Assembly (NCBI RefSeq): GCF_004564355.1 | Contig: NZ_CP038266.1 | Span: 3,720,001 to 3,784,000, forward strand | From: Microbacterium wangchenii | GTDB taxonomy: Bacteria > Actinomycetota > Actinomycetes > Actinomycetales > Microbacteriaceae | Length of the DNA stretch: 64,000 bases | Direction of reading: 5' to 3' | Shown: positions 1 to 8,939 of the stretch, one piece after another | Layout: each line of letters begins with the position of its first letter | How positions within the stretch are numbered: the stretch's first letter is position 1 | The notes under the pieces: model-generated | Seen by the model: only the letters and a program-made list of their open reading frames with translations | Databases searched by the model: none | Told to the model about the DNA's origin: nothing | Program-made: the position numbers and the translations under genes

Positions 1-158
1 GCTTCGGTTGATGCCCTCGCCAGCGCTCGGCTGCTGAGGTGACACTGAGGCGACGGTTGTGTCGCGGACGGGCTTCGCTCACACGCGAAACCTTCCGCCT
101 CGGAATCGGTTGCCGGAGTAGCGTCGAACGCGCTGCTTGATCTACGGGAGGCGTCGTC
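1..158. other. Leader region, possible tail of an upstream gene
   Basis: Frame 1 is open from the first base to a TGA at 40-42 and could encode the last 13 residues of a plus-strand gene cut by the window edge; this is too short to identify. The remainder is noncoding and ends in the ribosome binding site CGGGAGG (145-151) of the next gene. No clear terminator was seen. Confidence 0.25.
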
Positions 159-473
159 ATGCCGAGTTGGATTCTTGGAACCGCAGCATCCGCGTGGGGG
201 ATCGTGATGGCGATCGCGCCGGTGCTGCAGATCATCCGGATGCTGCGGCGCCGGTCGGCGGAGGACATCTCGCTCGGGTACTTCGCGCTGCTGGTGCCCG
301 GGTTCATCCTGTGGGTGGCATACGGGATCGCGACCGCGGACATCTTCCTGACCGCGCCGAACGCGCTCGCCACGCTCACCGCGCTCACCGTCATCGGCCT
401 CACCTTGTGGATGCGCCGTGCCGCGGGAAACCGGCCCGAGAACGCTCCCCCGTCCGAACGCACCGCGGCGTAA
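159..473 (+). CDS. SemiSWEET-type sugar transporter (PQ-loop/MtN3 family)
   Basis: This 104-residue membrane protein has three predicted transmembrane helices, at roughly residues 4-24, 38-58 and 65-84, and a short charged tail. Length and layout match bacterial SemiSWEETs, half-transporters that dimerise into a six-helix pore for sugars. The hydrophilic stretch RMLRRRSAEDISLGYF after helix 1 resembles the family pattern in which a basic loop precedes S-x-G-x. The ATG start is supported by CGGGAGG eight bases upstream. It is followed after nine bases by an acetyltransferase gene on the same strand, so the two are probably co-transcribed. The substrate cannot be told from sequence. Confidence 0.8.
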   Translation: MPSWILGTAASAWGIVMAIAPVLQIIRMLRRRSAEDISLGYFALLVPGFILWVAYGIATADIFLTAPNALATLTALTVIGLTLWMRRAAGNRPENAPPSERTAA

Positions 474-482
474 GAGCCGGGC

Positions 483-950
483 ATGGCCGAGTTGAAGCTG
501 GCGGAGAGCGATGTCCCCGCGTTCGTCGACCGCCTGCTCCCGCTGCAGCGACAGGCGTATGCCGTCGAAGCCGCCCTGATCGGCGACGACCGCATTCCGC
601 CCCTCCACGAGAACGAGGCCGATCTGCGCGCGGCCGGCCTCTGCTGGCTGCTCGAAGTCGACGGCGACCGGGTCGTCGGCGCGCTCGGCTACCGCACGGA
701 GGAGGGCGTAGTGGACCTCGATCGACTGATCGTGGATCCGTCGTTCCACCGGCGAGGGATCGCCTCGCGACTCGTGAAACGCGTGCTGGCCGAAGGATCG
801 CGCGTCACGGTCTCCACCGGCCGCGAGAACGCGCCGGCGCGCCGGTTGTACGAGTCATTCGGTTTCGCCCACTGGGGGGACAGCGAAGTGCTCCCGGGCC
901 TGTGGATCAGCGTCTACCTGCGCGTCTCGGAGGAACTCACGACGCACTGA
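483..950 (+). CDS. GNAT family N-acetyltransferase
   Basis: The 155-residue protein has the GNAT fold signature. A beta-strand segment VVDLDRLIVDPSFHRRGIAS (about residues 79-98) contains the acetyl-CoA pyrophosphate-binding loop RRGIAS, and it is followed by ENAPARRLYESFGF, the classical motif B before the last strand. The acceptor substrate is unknown. The gene follows the SemiSWEET gene closely and converges on the MmgE/PrpD gene across a 76-base gap without an obvious hairpin. The start ATG has only a weak purine-rich upstream stretch, consistent with translational coupling to the previous gene. Confidence 0.85.
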   Translation: MAELKLAESDVPAFVDRLLPLQRQAYAVEAALIGDDRIPPLHENEADLRAAGLCWLLEVDGDRVVGALGYRTEEGVVDLDRLIVDPSFHRRGIASRLVKRVLAEGSRVTVSTGRENAPARRLYESFGFAHWGDSEVLPGLWISVYLRVSEELTTH

Positions 951-1026
951 CGATCCGGCAGCCGTCGGGCTCACCGAATGCGGTGACACCGCCGCCAGCC
1001 TCTCCGGAGCGCGATCGGCTCGGTCG

Positions 1027-2388
1027 TCACCGTCCCACCGGCGCGGTCCAGGGCAGGTCCCTCATCGAGGCGAGCGACTCGATCGACGAGGTCGCCAGCA
1101 GCAGCTGTCGCGCCTGTTCGACTCCGAGCACCGGCACCGTCAGATCCTCGAACTTCCGCTGCAGCGCCGCGTCGTCGATGGGGTTCTGGGGGCTGCCGAG
1201 CCGGTCGCGCACCTCGGCCGTGAGGACGTCACCGGTGGTGAGGGTCACGGAGACGCGAGCGCCACGGCGGTGGGGAAAGTCCCGATCGAAATCAGCCGCG
1301 GCCTGAACGGTGGACTGCAGCACGAGATCCCGCACGCGAGGGTCGGTGATCCGCTCCTCATCGAAGGACGAGCGCGTCACCTCGCCCTCGACCAGCGCCA
1401 CGGACACCGCATGTGGAAGACTGAACCGCGCTTCGGACGACTTCCGCGGTTGAAGGATGCCGGCTGTTTCCACCGCCGCCGAGTACGTCTCGATGCGTAC
1501 GGACGAGATGTCCTCCGCTCGCACCCCCCGCTGCCGCAGGAGCAGCCCGGCGTCGATCGCGGCGAAGGTGTGTCCGCAGCACGGGTAGGGCTTGACTGTG
1601 AGCTCCTGCACGAGGAGGGCATCTCCCAGCGGCGCCCGGCACGCCGCCCACTGCGTGTCCGCCCCGGTGGCGACGCCCAGCCCGGACTCCCCCTCCAGCA
1701 CATCGGGAGCGCCCGTCAGACCCGCGATCGCCGTGACCGCGGCGACGACGCCGGACTGCGCGGCGTGCCCGGCGTGCAGCGGCTTGGCACCGCCGTCCTG
1801 TCGGAAGGTCTGCTGCACTCCCCCCGCCATCGTGCCGGCGACGGCGATCGCTTGCGCGACCTGTTCGCGGGTCGCGCCCCGCGTCACGGCCGCGGCGACG
1901 GCTGCTCCGACAGCTCCTGCCGTCCCGGTGGTGTGCCAGTGGCGATAATGCGCCGGGCCGAGGTCGGCGGCCACTCGGCACCCTACTTCGATGCCGGCCA
2001 CCACACCCCGCAGGAACTGCGCGCCCGTCACGTCAGAGCGGTGAGCCACCGCCATCGCTGCGGCGATCGTGGGGGCACCGGGGTGGTAGAGCCCCGGGGC
2101 ATAGATGTCGTCGAGCTCCAGCGCATGCGCGGCGGTGCCGTGGATGAGGGCCGCGGTCTCCACAGACGCGAACAGGCCGCGGCCTCCGGCCAGCGGGACG
2201 TCGCCGGACCCTGCGCCGAGGGCGGCCAGCAGTGGAGCGGTGGCGGGAGCCGCACTTCCGCCCACGGTCACCGCGAACCAGTCGGTGAGGGTGCGCCCGA
2301 TCGCGGGGGCGGCCTCCGGCGACGACGCGCGATCAGCCGCCTCCGAGGCGACGTCGCTCAGGACTGCGGCGAGAGGAGCATCACGCAC
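1027..2388 (-). CDS. MmgE/PrpD family protein
   Basis: This 453-residue protein belongs to the MmgE/PrpD family, which includes 2-methylcitrate dehydratase, cis-aconitate decarboxylase and several lyases or epimerases of other acids. Family hallmarks are HALELDDIYAPGLYHPGAPT near residues 88-107 and the KPYPCCGHTFAAIDA stretch near residues 266-280. It starts at a GTG overlapping by eight bases the stop of the upstream bifunctional beta-oxidation gene, so it is the last gene of that transcription unit. No methylcitrate synthase or other prp gene is nearby, so a propionate role is unlikely. A hydration or decarboxylation step in the island's own pathway is inferred. Confidence 0.85.
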   Translation of the reverse strand: MRDAPLAAVLSDVASEAADRASSPEAAPAIGRTLTDWFAVTVGGSAAPATAPLLAALGAGSGDVPLAGGRGLFASVETAALIHGTAAHALELDDIYAPGLYHPGAPTIAAAMAVAHRSDVTGAQFLRGVVAGIEVGCRVAADLGPAHYRHWHTTGTAGAVGAAVAAAVTRGATREQVAQAIAVAGTMAGGVQQTFRQDGGAKPLHAGHAAQSGVVAAVTAIAGLTGAPDVLEGESGLGVATGADTQWAACRAPLGDALLVQELTVKPYPCCGHTFAAIDAGLLLRQRGVRAEDISSVRIETYSAAVETAGILQPRKSSEARFSLPHAVSVALVEGEVTRSSFDEERITDPRVRDLVLQSTVQAAADFDRDFPHRRGARVSVTLTTGDVLTAEVRDRLGSPQNPIDDAALQRKFEDLTVPVLGVEQARQLLLATSSIESLASMRDLPWTAPVGR

Positions 2389-4423
2389 GGCTCTGCGCTC
2401 CCCCCAAGACCTCGGCGAGGGCGCCGGATGCGGCCTCCTCGCGCGCTGCCGCGGCCACCACGTCGGCCAGCCGGGTGAGGGTGGCCGCGTCCTGCCGGCG
2501 CGCCCACCACATCGGCCCGCCCGCGAATCTGGGGAAGCCGAACCCGTTCACCACGACGGCGTCGACGTCGTCGGCGTGCCGCGCGATCCCGTCCTGCACG
2601 ACCTTCGCGCCTTCCACGACCATCGCTCCGATGAGGCGCTCGACGATCTCCTCCGGCCCGATGCTCCGACGCCGGATGGACTTGCGCGCGGACTCCGCGA
2701 CGATCATGTCGTGCACCTGAGGGTCGGGGATGCGGCGGCCCTCTTCGTACCGGTAGTAGCCGCGCCCGCTCCGGCGTCCCCACCATCCGCGGTCGCACAG
2801 AAGGTCGGGGATGTCGACGTACCGAGCGGGGAGACGGCCGGTGCTACGCCACCGGTCGCGAAGCGAGCGTGCGATCTGCAGGCCCGACAGGTCCGCGACC
2901 GCGAACGGCCCCATCCCGAATCCGAACCCCTCCATCGCCGCGTCGACGTCTTCGGGAAGCGCTCCATCCTCCAGCAGGTACTCGGCATGCCGGCGGTAGA
3001 CCGAGTAGATCCGGTTTCCGATGAAGCCCTCCGCGTCACCGGCGAGCACCGCCACCTTCCGCAGCTGCTTGGACGCCTGCAGTGCGACCCCGAGGGTCCT
3101 CGGTGATGCCGTCGACCCGGGTACGAGTTCGACGAGCTTCATGACGTCGGCCGGATTGAAGAAGTGCATGCCGACCAGCCGGCTGGGGTCCTCCAGCGAC
3201 TCGGCCAGCCTGGAGACGCTCAGATACGACGTGTTCGTGGCGAGCACCGCGTCGGGGGCGGCGACGGCTGCGGCGCGCAGCACGGACACCTTCACGTCGG
3301 GGTCCTCCACGACCGCCTCGATGACGAGGTCCGCGTCGCCCAGATCCGCCGAGTCCGTCGAAGCACCCAGTCGTGCCGACACGCCGACGGCTGCCTCCAC
3401 GCTGAGGCGGCCGCGGGCGACGGCCTTGTCGAGGGTCTGCTGTATGCGCTCGCGGCCGCGCTGGGCCTGCGTCGCGTCGGTGTCGATCAACTGCACGCCG
3501 ATCCCGGCGAGGGCGAATGCCGCCCCGATCCCTGCTCCCATGGCTCCGGCGCCGATGATGCCGACCCGGTCCACGCCCGGCTGCCGGGGCGTCGTGCCTG
3601 CTCGCCGCGACGCCGCCCGCTCCGCGAAGAAGATGTGGCGCAGGGCCGCGGCGTCGGGAGACAGACGAAGCTCGTCGAAGCGCTCTCGCTCCCGGCGCAG
3701 CGCCGTCTCGATGTCGCCGCTGCCCGCGCTGCCGACGAGCTCCAGCGCTGCCACCGCGTTCGCTCGCCGCGCCCCCCGGACCACGCGGCCTGCGACCGCC
3801 TCGAGGTCTTCGGTGGGGGAGTCGGCGACAGCCAGCTCGGCGACGCGACGCTTGCGGGCCGTCGTGGCGTACCGGACGGCGGCGCTCAGCAGGTCGCCGG
3901 TGACGATCTCGTCGACGATCCCGAGCTCGTGCGCCTCGACGGCGGGCACCCTCCGCCCCGACAGGATGATCTCGAGCGCCGCTTCCCGGCCGACCAGCCG
4001 TGGCAGCCGCTGCGTTCCCCCGGCACCGGGGACCATGCCGAGGGTGACCTCAGGCAAACCCACCTGTGCGCGCTGCGACGCAAGCCGCGCGTCGCAGCCC
4101 AGGGCCAGCTCGAGTCCGCCACCCAACGCGAAGCCGTCCAGTGCCGCCACGACGGGTTTGGCGCAGTCCTCGATGTCGGCGATGACGGAGGGCAGGAGCG
4201 GCTCGGGAACCATGCCGCCGAACTCCCCGAGGTCGGAGCCGGCCACGAAGGAGTCGCCGGCTCCGATGAGGACAGCGGCGACCAGCGCCGGGTCGCTCAC
4301 CAGCCGCTGGATCCCCGCGGCGATGCCCGCACGCACGCCCTGCGAGCTCGCGTTGACCGGGGGGTTGTCAATCGTCAGGATGAGGATTTCGCCGTCGACG
4401 TCCTGGCGCACCTGTCCGCTCAT
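2381..4423 (-). CDS. Bifunctional enoyl-CoA hydratase / 3-hydroxyacyl-CoA dehydrogenase
   Basis: The 680-residue protein has FadB/FadJ architecture. The N-terminal crotonase domain (about residues 1-190) keeps both catalytic glutamates, in FALGGGLELALG and in LPEVTLGMVPGAGGTQRLPR. After a linker comes an NAD-binding 3-hydroxyacyl-CoA dehydrogenase domain beginning VGIIGAGAMGAGIGAAFALA near residue 288. The domain continues with EAVVEDPDVK, NTSYLSVSRLAE and GMHFFNPADVMKLVELV, and the C-terminal dehydrogenase repeats close the protein. It would hydrate and oxidise enoyl-CoA esters in the cytoplasm. The start ATG overlaps the stop of the upstream synthetase gene (ATGA), and the end overlaps the MmgE/PrpD gene, so the genes are translationally coupled. 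Confidence 0.93.
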   Translation of the reverse strand: MSGQVRQDVDGEILILTIDNPPVNASSQGVRAGIAAGIQRLVSDPALVAAVLIGAGDSFVAGSDLGEFGGMVPEPLLPSVIADIEDCAKPVVAALDGFALGGGLELALGCDARLASQRAQVGLPEVTLGMVPGAGGTQRLPRLVGREAALEIILSGRRVPAVEAHELGIVDEIVTGDLLSAAVRYATTARKRRVAELAVADSPTEDLEAVAGRVVRGARRANAVAALELVGSAGSGDIETALRRERERFDELRLSPDAAALRHIFFAERAASRRAGTTPRQPGVDRVGIIGAGAMGAGIGAAFALAGIGVQLIDTDATQAQRGRERIQQTLDKAVARGRLSVEAAVGVSARLGASTDSADLGDADLVIEAVVEDPDVKVSVLRAAAVAAPDAVLATNTSYLSVSRLAESLEDPSRLVGMHFFNPADVMKLVELVPGSTASPRTLGVALQASKQLRKVAVLAGDAEGFIGNRIYSVYRRHAEYLLEDGALPEDVDAAMEGFGFGMGPFAVADLSGLQIARSLRDRWRSTGRLPARYVDIPDLLCDRGWWGRRSGRGYYRYEEGRRIPDPQVHDMIVAESARKSIRRRSIGPEEIVERLIGAMVVEGAKVVQDGIARHADDVDAVVVNGFGFPRFAGGPMWWARRQDAATLTRLADVVAAAAREEAASGALAEVLGGAQSRA

Positions 4424-6510
4424 GACCGCTGCCGTTCCTGGGCCACCCGCACCAGAGCGTCTACGGCGACGACGCCGTTGCCCTTCGTCATGACCATCAC
4501 CGGGTTCGCCTCCGCTTCCTGCACGGCGCCATCCGAGACGATACCCAGACGTGAGACCGCCACCACGGCCTCTGCCAGGCCCTCGAGGTCCCCCTCGGGC
4601 AGGCTGCGATAGCCGCTCAACGCGCGCAATGCGGTGATCTCCTGCACCATTTCCCGCGCGACGTCGAGTTGCACCGGCGCGAGACGGAGGGTGCGGTCCT
4701 GGTACAGCTCGGCGAGCACACCCCCGGCGGCCAGCAGGACGATGGGGCCGACGGCGGGATCGTCACGGTAGCCGATGAGCACCTCACCGACGCCGGTGAC
4801 CATCTGCTGCACGAGGACCCTCTCGACCGGCACCCCCGGGGCCTTCTCCGCCACCGACGCGACGATCGCGGCGGCGGCGGCATGCAGCCCCGCGCCGTCC
4901 TGCACTCCCAGGCGTACCCCACCCACGTCGGATTTGTGAGGGAGATCGGCCGACAGGACCTTCACGGCGACCGGACCCTCCACCGGCAGATGCTCGGGCA
5001 GGCTCCCCACGGCGAGTTCGGCGAAGGGGGCGAAGGTCAGGCCCGCGCCGGCGAGAAGCGCGGCGGATTCCGCCTCATCCATCACCCGCGTGGCGCCCTC
5101 CCAGCGCGATGCAGTCACATGCAGGTCGCGCGGCCTGCGGCGGGAGAAGGCGGAAACGATGGCATCCGCCGCCGCCTCAGGCGTGCGGAAGGCCGCGATC
5201 CCGCTCTTGCGAAGGAGTTTCAGCGCGTCGGGCGCATCGGGCATGACGAATGCGGCCACGGGCTTGGCGTACCCCGCGCTCTCCGCGATCGGTTTGACCG
5301 CATGCTCGGGGCTGAACCGCGCGGATGAGCCGGGCACGGCGAGGACGACGTCGAATTCGGGGGCCGTGCACAGGACGTCCAGCGCCGCTTTCATCACTTC
5401 GTAGCGTGTGCCCGCCAGGGTGAGATCGATCAGGGTGCCGTGCCCGACGCGCACACCCTGCGCCTCGAGCCGGGCGACCGTCTCCTCGCTGGGTGCCGTC
5501 GGAGCCGCGCCCGCCGCGCCGAGACAGTCGACCATCATCGCCCCGCCACCACCGGTGGTGGACACCACTGCCACGCGGGGCGCTCGGTGCGGGCGGTCCT
5601 CGAGCGGCGCGGAGGCGACGAGAAGTTGCGCCTCCAGCAGGGCCTCGAAGTTGGCGACCCGCGCGATCCCCAGGTCGGCGAAGAAGGCGGAGGCGACGGC
5701 GTCATCGCCGGCCATCGCACCGGTGTGGGACACCGAGAGCTCGGCCCCCGCGGCCGTCCGGCCGAGCTTGTAGGCGACGATGGGCTTGCCTCGCTCGGCG
5801 GCGCCGCGCGCGAATCGGCGCAGGTCCTCCGAGGCGTTGAGGTTCTCCAGGAAGAGGGCGTAGCTGGTGACCTGTGGGTCATCGAGAGAGCCCTCGCAGA
5901 TCTCCCCCAGTGACAGGTCCAGCTCGCCGCCGGTGGAGACCAGGGCTGCCAGGCCGATTCCCATCTCCCGGCTGCGCGACAGCAGCGCGCCGATCACGCT
6001 GCCGGATTGCGACGCGACGAAGACGCCGCCCACGGGCAGGTCGCGCTCGGCGAATGCCGCGTTCGCGGTCAGCGCGAGCCCGCTGCGCACCTCTGCGACC
6101 CCGAGACTGCTGGGCCCCAGGATGCGCGTGCGGGTGCCGGCGATGGCCGCGCGAAGCGCCGCGATGCGTTCACCGCCCTGAGGGTCGCTCTCCACGAAGC
6201 CGTCGGCCATGACCGTCACGACCGGCACGCCGGTCTCGGCGCACTCCCGGACGATCCCGGCGACCAAGTCCGAGGCCGCCAGCACATAGACGTGGTCGGG
6301 CACCTCGGGGAGGGCCGTCACGCTCGGGTAGGCCTTCTCGCCGCGCACCGTGGACCGGGTGGGGTTGACCGGGTAGACGCTGCCCGCCCATCCCGCCTCC
6401 CGCAGGAATGCCAGGGGACGCGCCGTGGTCTTCGCCGGGTTGTCGGAAGCGCCGACGATCGCAATCGAGGCGGGATGGAAGAGGGCATCGTGAAGCGTCT
6501 TCATCGTCAT
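4420..6510 (-). CDS. ADP-forming acyl-CoA synthetase (acetate-CoA ligase family)
   Basis: This is a 696-residue single-chain NDP-forming acyl-CoA synthetase. The order is a CoA-binding Rossmann domain (SIAIVGASDNPAK near residue 16), succinyl-CoA-synthetase-like ligase domains with the phosphohistidine motif SVSHTGAMAGDDAV, and a C-terminal ATP-grasp domain containing VAVKVLSADLPHKSDVGGV and LLAAGGVLAELYQDRTLRLA. It would make an acyl-CoA from a free acid, ATP and CoA. The open frame extends upstream to 6828, but the ATG at 6510 forms an ATGA overlap with the acyl-CoA dehydrogenase stop, and upstream residues are non-homologous arginine-rich shadow. A second ATG lies two codons downstream. 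The acid substrate is not visible from sequence. Confidence 0.9.
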   Translation of the reverse strand: MTMKTLHDALFHPASIAIVGASDNPAKTTARPLAFLREAGWAGSVYPVNPTRSTVRGEKAYPSVTALPEVPDHVYVLAASDLVAGIVRECAETGVPVVTVMADGFVESDPQGGERIAALRAAIAGTRTRILGPSSLGVAEVRSGLALTANAAFAERDLPVGGVFVASQSGSVIGALLSRSREMGIGLAALVSTGGELDLSLGEICEGSLDDPQVTSYALFLENLNASEDLRRFARGAAERGKPIVAYKLGRTAAGAELSVSHTGAMAGDDAVASAFFADLGIARVANFEALLEAQLLVASAPLEDRPHRAPRVAVVSTTGGGGAMMVDCLGAAGAAPTAPSEETVARLEAQGVRVGHGTLIDLTLAGTRYEVMKAALDVLCTAPEFDVVLAVPGSSARFSPEHAVKPIAESAGYAKPVAAFVMPDAPDALKLLRKSGIAAFRTPEAAADAIVSAFSRRRPRDLHVTASRWEGATRVMDEAESAALLAGAGLTFAPFAELAVGSLPEHLPVEGPVAVKVLSADLPHKSDVGGVRLGVQDGAGLHAAAAAIVASVAEKAPGVPVERVLVQQMVTGVGEVLIGYRDDPAVGPIVLLAAGGVLAELYQDRTLRLAPVQLDVAREMVQEITALRALSGYRSLPEGDLEGLAEAVVAVSRLGIVSDGAVQEAEANPVMVMTKGNGVVAVDALVRVAQERQRS

Positions 6511-7658
6511 GCCCCGGCTCGCTGGGAGAAACGGCGACCGAACACCCCCTCGGCGATGCGGTTCTTGAGCACCTCGGTCGACCCACCCGCGATCATCCAG
6601 CCCCGCGTGCGGCGGAAGCAGTACTCCACGAGCGCCTCGTCGCTGAAGCCGGTGCCGCCCAGGGCCTGCACCGCGAGGTTGGCGGCGCCGAAGCCCGCCT
6701 CGTTGGCGGCGTACTTGGCGATGGCCGTCGCCTGGGCTGACGGCATCCCGGCATCGGCTTCGACCGCGGCACGCATCAGGAGCAGCTGCGCGGATTCCAG
6801 CCGCACCGCCTGCTCGGCGAACATCCACTGCAGACCCTGGAACTCCGCGAGCGGACGCCCGAACTGCTCGCGCGTGAGCACGTGCTCGACGGCGAAGTCG
6901 AACGCGTGCTTGCCGACCGCGATCGAGCGGGCCGCGTTGCCGAGGCGTTCGACGTTGAACCCGCTGATCTGCTTCTTGAAGCCGCCCTCACCCAGCAGGA
7001 CCTGGCTGGCGGGGATGCGGACGTCCTCGAAGTAGATCTGGCTCCACTCCTCACCGTTCATGAACCGGGAAGGATTTCCCACGGTCAGTCCCGGCGCGTC
7101 CCGATCGATGATGACCGAGCCGATGCCGCCCACGCCGGGACCGAAGCGCACGTAGACGAGGTAGAAGTTGGCCTCCGCGCTGTGCGTGCCGAAGATCTTC
7201 GTCCCGTTCACGAGGAAGTCCCCGCCGTCCGCAACTGCCGTCGTCGCGAGATCGGTCACAGCCGAGCCCGCGCCCGGCTCGGTCATCCCGAGGGAGACGA
7301 TGGCCTCCCCCGCCAGGAGCGGAGCGAGGTACCGGTCGCGCTGCTCGTCGCTGGCGTACTCCGCCAGAGTGCGGATCGCGCCGAAGTTGCCGGCCTGTAT
7401 CACGTCGGCGCTACGAGGATCATGCTTGGCGATCGCCTGGATGGCGATGATCGCCTCCAGCAGAGATGCGCCCTGACCGCCCTTGTCCTCGGCGACCGTG
7501 AGCCCAAGCAGACCCTGCTCGGCCATCATCCGGGAGACATCCCAGGGGTACTCGGGGGAATGGGCCCGCTCGAGCGCGCCGGGGGCGAGCATCTTCGCCG
7601 CGAAGGACTCGACGTGCGTGCGGAGTTCCTTCACATCGTCGGGAAGATCAAAGTTCAT
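6507..7658 (-). CDS. Acyl-CoA dehydrogenase
   Basis: This 383-residue FAD flavoenzyme has full acyl-CoA dehydrogenase length. It has an N-terminal helical domain, the middle-domain motif IVSLGMTEPGAGSAVTDLA and the C-terminal segment ALGGTGFSDEALVEYCFRR. At the canonical catalytic-base position (YEG in medium-chain enzymes) it reads MIAGGSTEV, so a glycine replaces the glutamate. Many actinobacterial members with a GG-T/S-T/S-E motif share this and are thought to use a glutamate elsewhere. It would introduce the alpha-beta double bond for the downstream crotonase. It lies 48 bases from the enoyl-CoA hydratase gene and overlaps the synthetase gene. Confidence 0.9.
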   Translation of the reverse strand: MNFDLPDDVKELRTHVESFAAKMLAPGALERAHSPEYPWDVSRMMAEQGLLGLTVAEDKGGQGASLLEAIIAIQAIAKHDPRSADVIQAGNFGAIRTLAEYASDEQRDRYLAPLLAGEAIVSLGMTEPGAGSAVTDLATTAVADGGDFLVNGTKIFGTHSAEANFYLVYVRFGPGVGGIGSVIIDRDAPGLTVGNPSRFMNGEEWSQIYFEDVRIPASQVLLGEGGFKKQISGFNVERLGNAARSIAVGKHAFDFAVEHVLTREQFGRPLAEFQGLQWMFAEQAVRLESAQLLLMRAAVEADAGMPSAQATAIAKYAANEAGFGAANLAVQALGGTGFSDEALVEYCFRRTRGWMIAGGSTEVLKNRIAEGVFGRRFSQRAGA

Positions 7659-7706
7659 GATGGGCTCCAGTTCCGGTCAGGTGGCAAATCGGCTGTGTCA
7701 TACGTG

Positions 7707-8483
7707 TCATCGACCGGTCCACCGGGGAGCACGCTTCTCGGCGAAGGCGGCGACGCCCTCCACCCGGTCTTCACTGGTGTAGGGGTCGGGGTGAAAGTCG
7801 GCGCGCAGTGCGGCTGCCACGGGCAGCTCTCGTCCCCGCACGAGCGTGGCCTTGAAGCGTGCGATCGAGAGAGGGGCGCGGGTGGCGATCTCGTTCGCCA
7901 TCTCCAGTGCGGCGCCGAGGGCGTCGTGCTCCACCACTCGGTTCAGAAGCCCCCACCTCTGAAGCTCGGTCGCCGCGACGAAGTCGCCGAGGTACACCCA
8001 CTCGAAGTACACCGAGGACGGGACACTGCGCGCGAGGATCGTCGAGCCGAACACCGCCCCCAGCCCTCGCTTCGCTTCGGGCAGCGCGAACCGGGCGTGC
8101 GAGACGCTGACGCGGAGGTCGCACGCCAGTGCCACCTCGAACCCGCCGCCGACCGCGTCCCCATTGATGGCTGCGATGGTGGGCTTGCGGCATTCCCAGA
8201 TCGCCTCGAAGGCGTTGCGCCGGAAATCCCGCATCGGCGGACGGGCTGACACGGCGCCCGCGTCCCTCGCTGCCCGTTCCTTCAAGTCCCGCCCGGAGGA
8301 GAAGGCCTGCGACCCGGCCCCCGTCAGGATGAGCGCCTTGATCGCGGGGTCCTCCTCGACGCGGACCGCGCACCGCACGATCTCATCCAGCGCCGCCTCG
8401 TTCAGCGCGTTGCGGACGGAGGGACGGTCGATCGTGAGCACGGCCACGCCACCGTGCGTCTCCATGCGGATCTCGTTGGACAC
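7707..8483 (-). CDS. Enoyl-CoA hydratase/isomerase family protein
   Basis: This 258-residue crotonase-fold protein retains the oxyanion-hole stretch LTGAGSQAFSSGRDLKERAA, the first catalytic region GDAVGGGFEVALACDLRVS and the second LPEAKRGLGAVFGSTILARS, so both glutamates are present. The frame is open to 8501, but the GTG at 8483 is chosen because AAGGAG lies about seven bases before it. It is the first gene of the minus-strand acyl-CoA unit and diverges from the SCP2-like gene across a palindrome at 8520-8541. It is a second, stand-alone hydratase beside the bifunctional one, so the pathway probably includes a side reaction such as hydration of a branched or cyclic enoyl-CoA. Confidence 0.88.
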   Translation of the reverse strand: MSNEIRMETHGGVAVLTIDRPSVRNALNEAALDEIVRCAVRVEEDPAIKALILTGAGSQAFSSGRDLKERAARDAGAVSARPPMRDFRRNAFEAIWECRKPTIAAINGDAVGGGFEVALACDLRVSVSHARFALPEAKRGLGAVFGSTILARSVPSSVYFEWVYLGDFVAATELQRWGLLNRVVEHDALGAALEMANEIATRAPLSIARFKATLVRGRELPVAAALRADFHPDPYTSEDRVEGVAAFAEKRAPRWTGR

Positions 8484-8519
8484 CGTCGTCTCCTTCCCCA
8501 CCGGGTCGTGATGGGCTAC

Positions 8520-8541
8520 TGTACATTATATATAACGTACA
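8520..8541. promoter_or_regulatory. 22-bp palindromic operator candidate
   Basis: The sequence is TGTAC-A-TTATATATAA-C-GTACA, an inverted repeat with 10 of 11 matching positions per arm. It sits in the 78-base gap between the divergent enoyl-CoA hydratase and SCP2-like genes, is strikingly AT-rich against a GC-rich background, and would cover both promoters. The GntR/FCD regulator encoded at 13067-13726 is the natural candidate to bind it, but that is inference. Confidence 0.6.
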
Positions 8542-8561
8542 CTCCTGGAACCGAGGATGCT

Positions 8562-8939
8562 GTGTTCACCCATATCCCCGCGCTGGTCAACGACGACGCC
8601 GCGTTGCGTCGTCGCGGCCGCTTCGTCACGACCGCCTTCCTTGCCGCCGCCGGCGACGAGCATTACCTGTTCTCCGTCCACTCGGGGGAACTGACCGTCC
8701 GACCCGGACCCTTCGTGTCGCCGCGCTGGAGTTTCGCCCTGCGCGCGGAATCGGACAGCTGGCAGCGATTCTGGTCGCCCGCACCCGACCCCGGCTGGCA
8801 CGACCTGATGGCGATGATCAAGTTCAAGACACTCGTAGCCGAGGGGGATCTGCACCCGTTCATGTCGAATCTGCTCTGGTTCAAAGACGTGCTTGCGGCG
8901 CCGCGTCGCCTCGCGCTCGCATCGGAGGCGAGCCGATGA
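8562..8939 (+). CDS. SCP2-like (sterol carrier) domain protein, putative
   Basis: The protein is about 125 residues from a GTG at 8562, preceded by CCGAGG. The frame stays open upstream to 8454, but an earlier start would place the palindrome at 8520-8541 inside the coding region. Features such as LFSVHSGELTVRPGPFV, FALRAESDSWQRFW and a C-terminal FMSNLLWFKDVL resemble SCP2-type lipid-binding domains, in which a hydrophobic tunnel binds acyl-CoAs or sterols. Recognition rests on pattern only and a remote relative is possible. The stop overlaps the start of the alpha/beta hydrolase (ATGA), so the two products probably act together on the same substrate. Confidence 0.6.
   Translation: MFTHIPALVNDDAALRRRGRFVTTAFLAAAGDEHYLFSVHSGELTVRPGPFVSPRWSFALRAESDSWQRFWSPAPDPGWHDLMAMIKFKTLVAEGDLHPFMSNLLWFKDVLAAPRRLALASEASR

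Noticed and set aside
8454-8561. Longer N-terminus for the SCP2-like protein, starting at 8454 or ATG 8511
   Set aside because: There is no ribosome binding site, and the extension would run through the operator palindrome and the start of the divergent gene.
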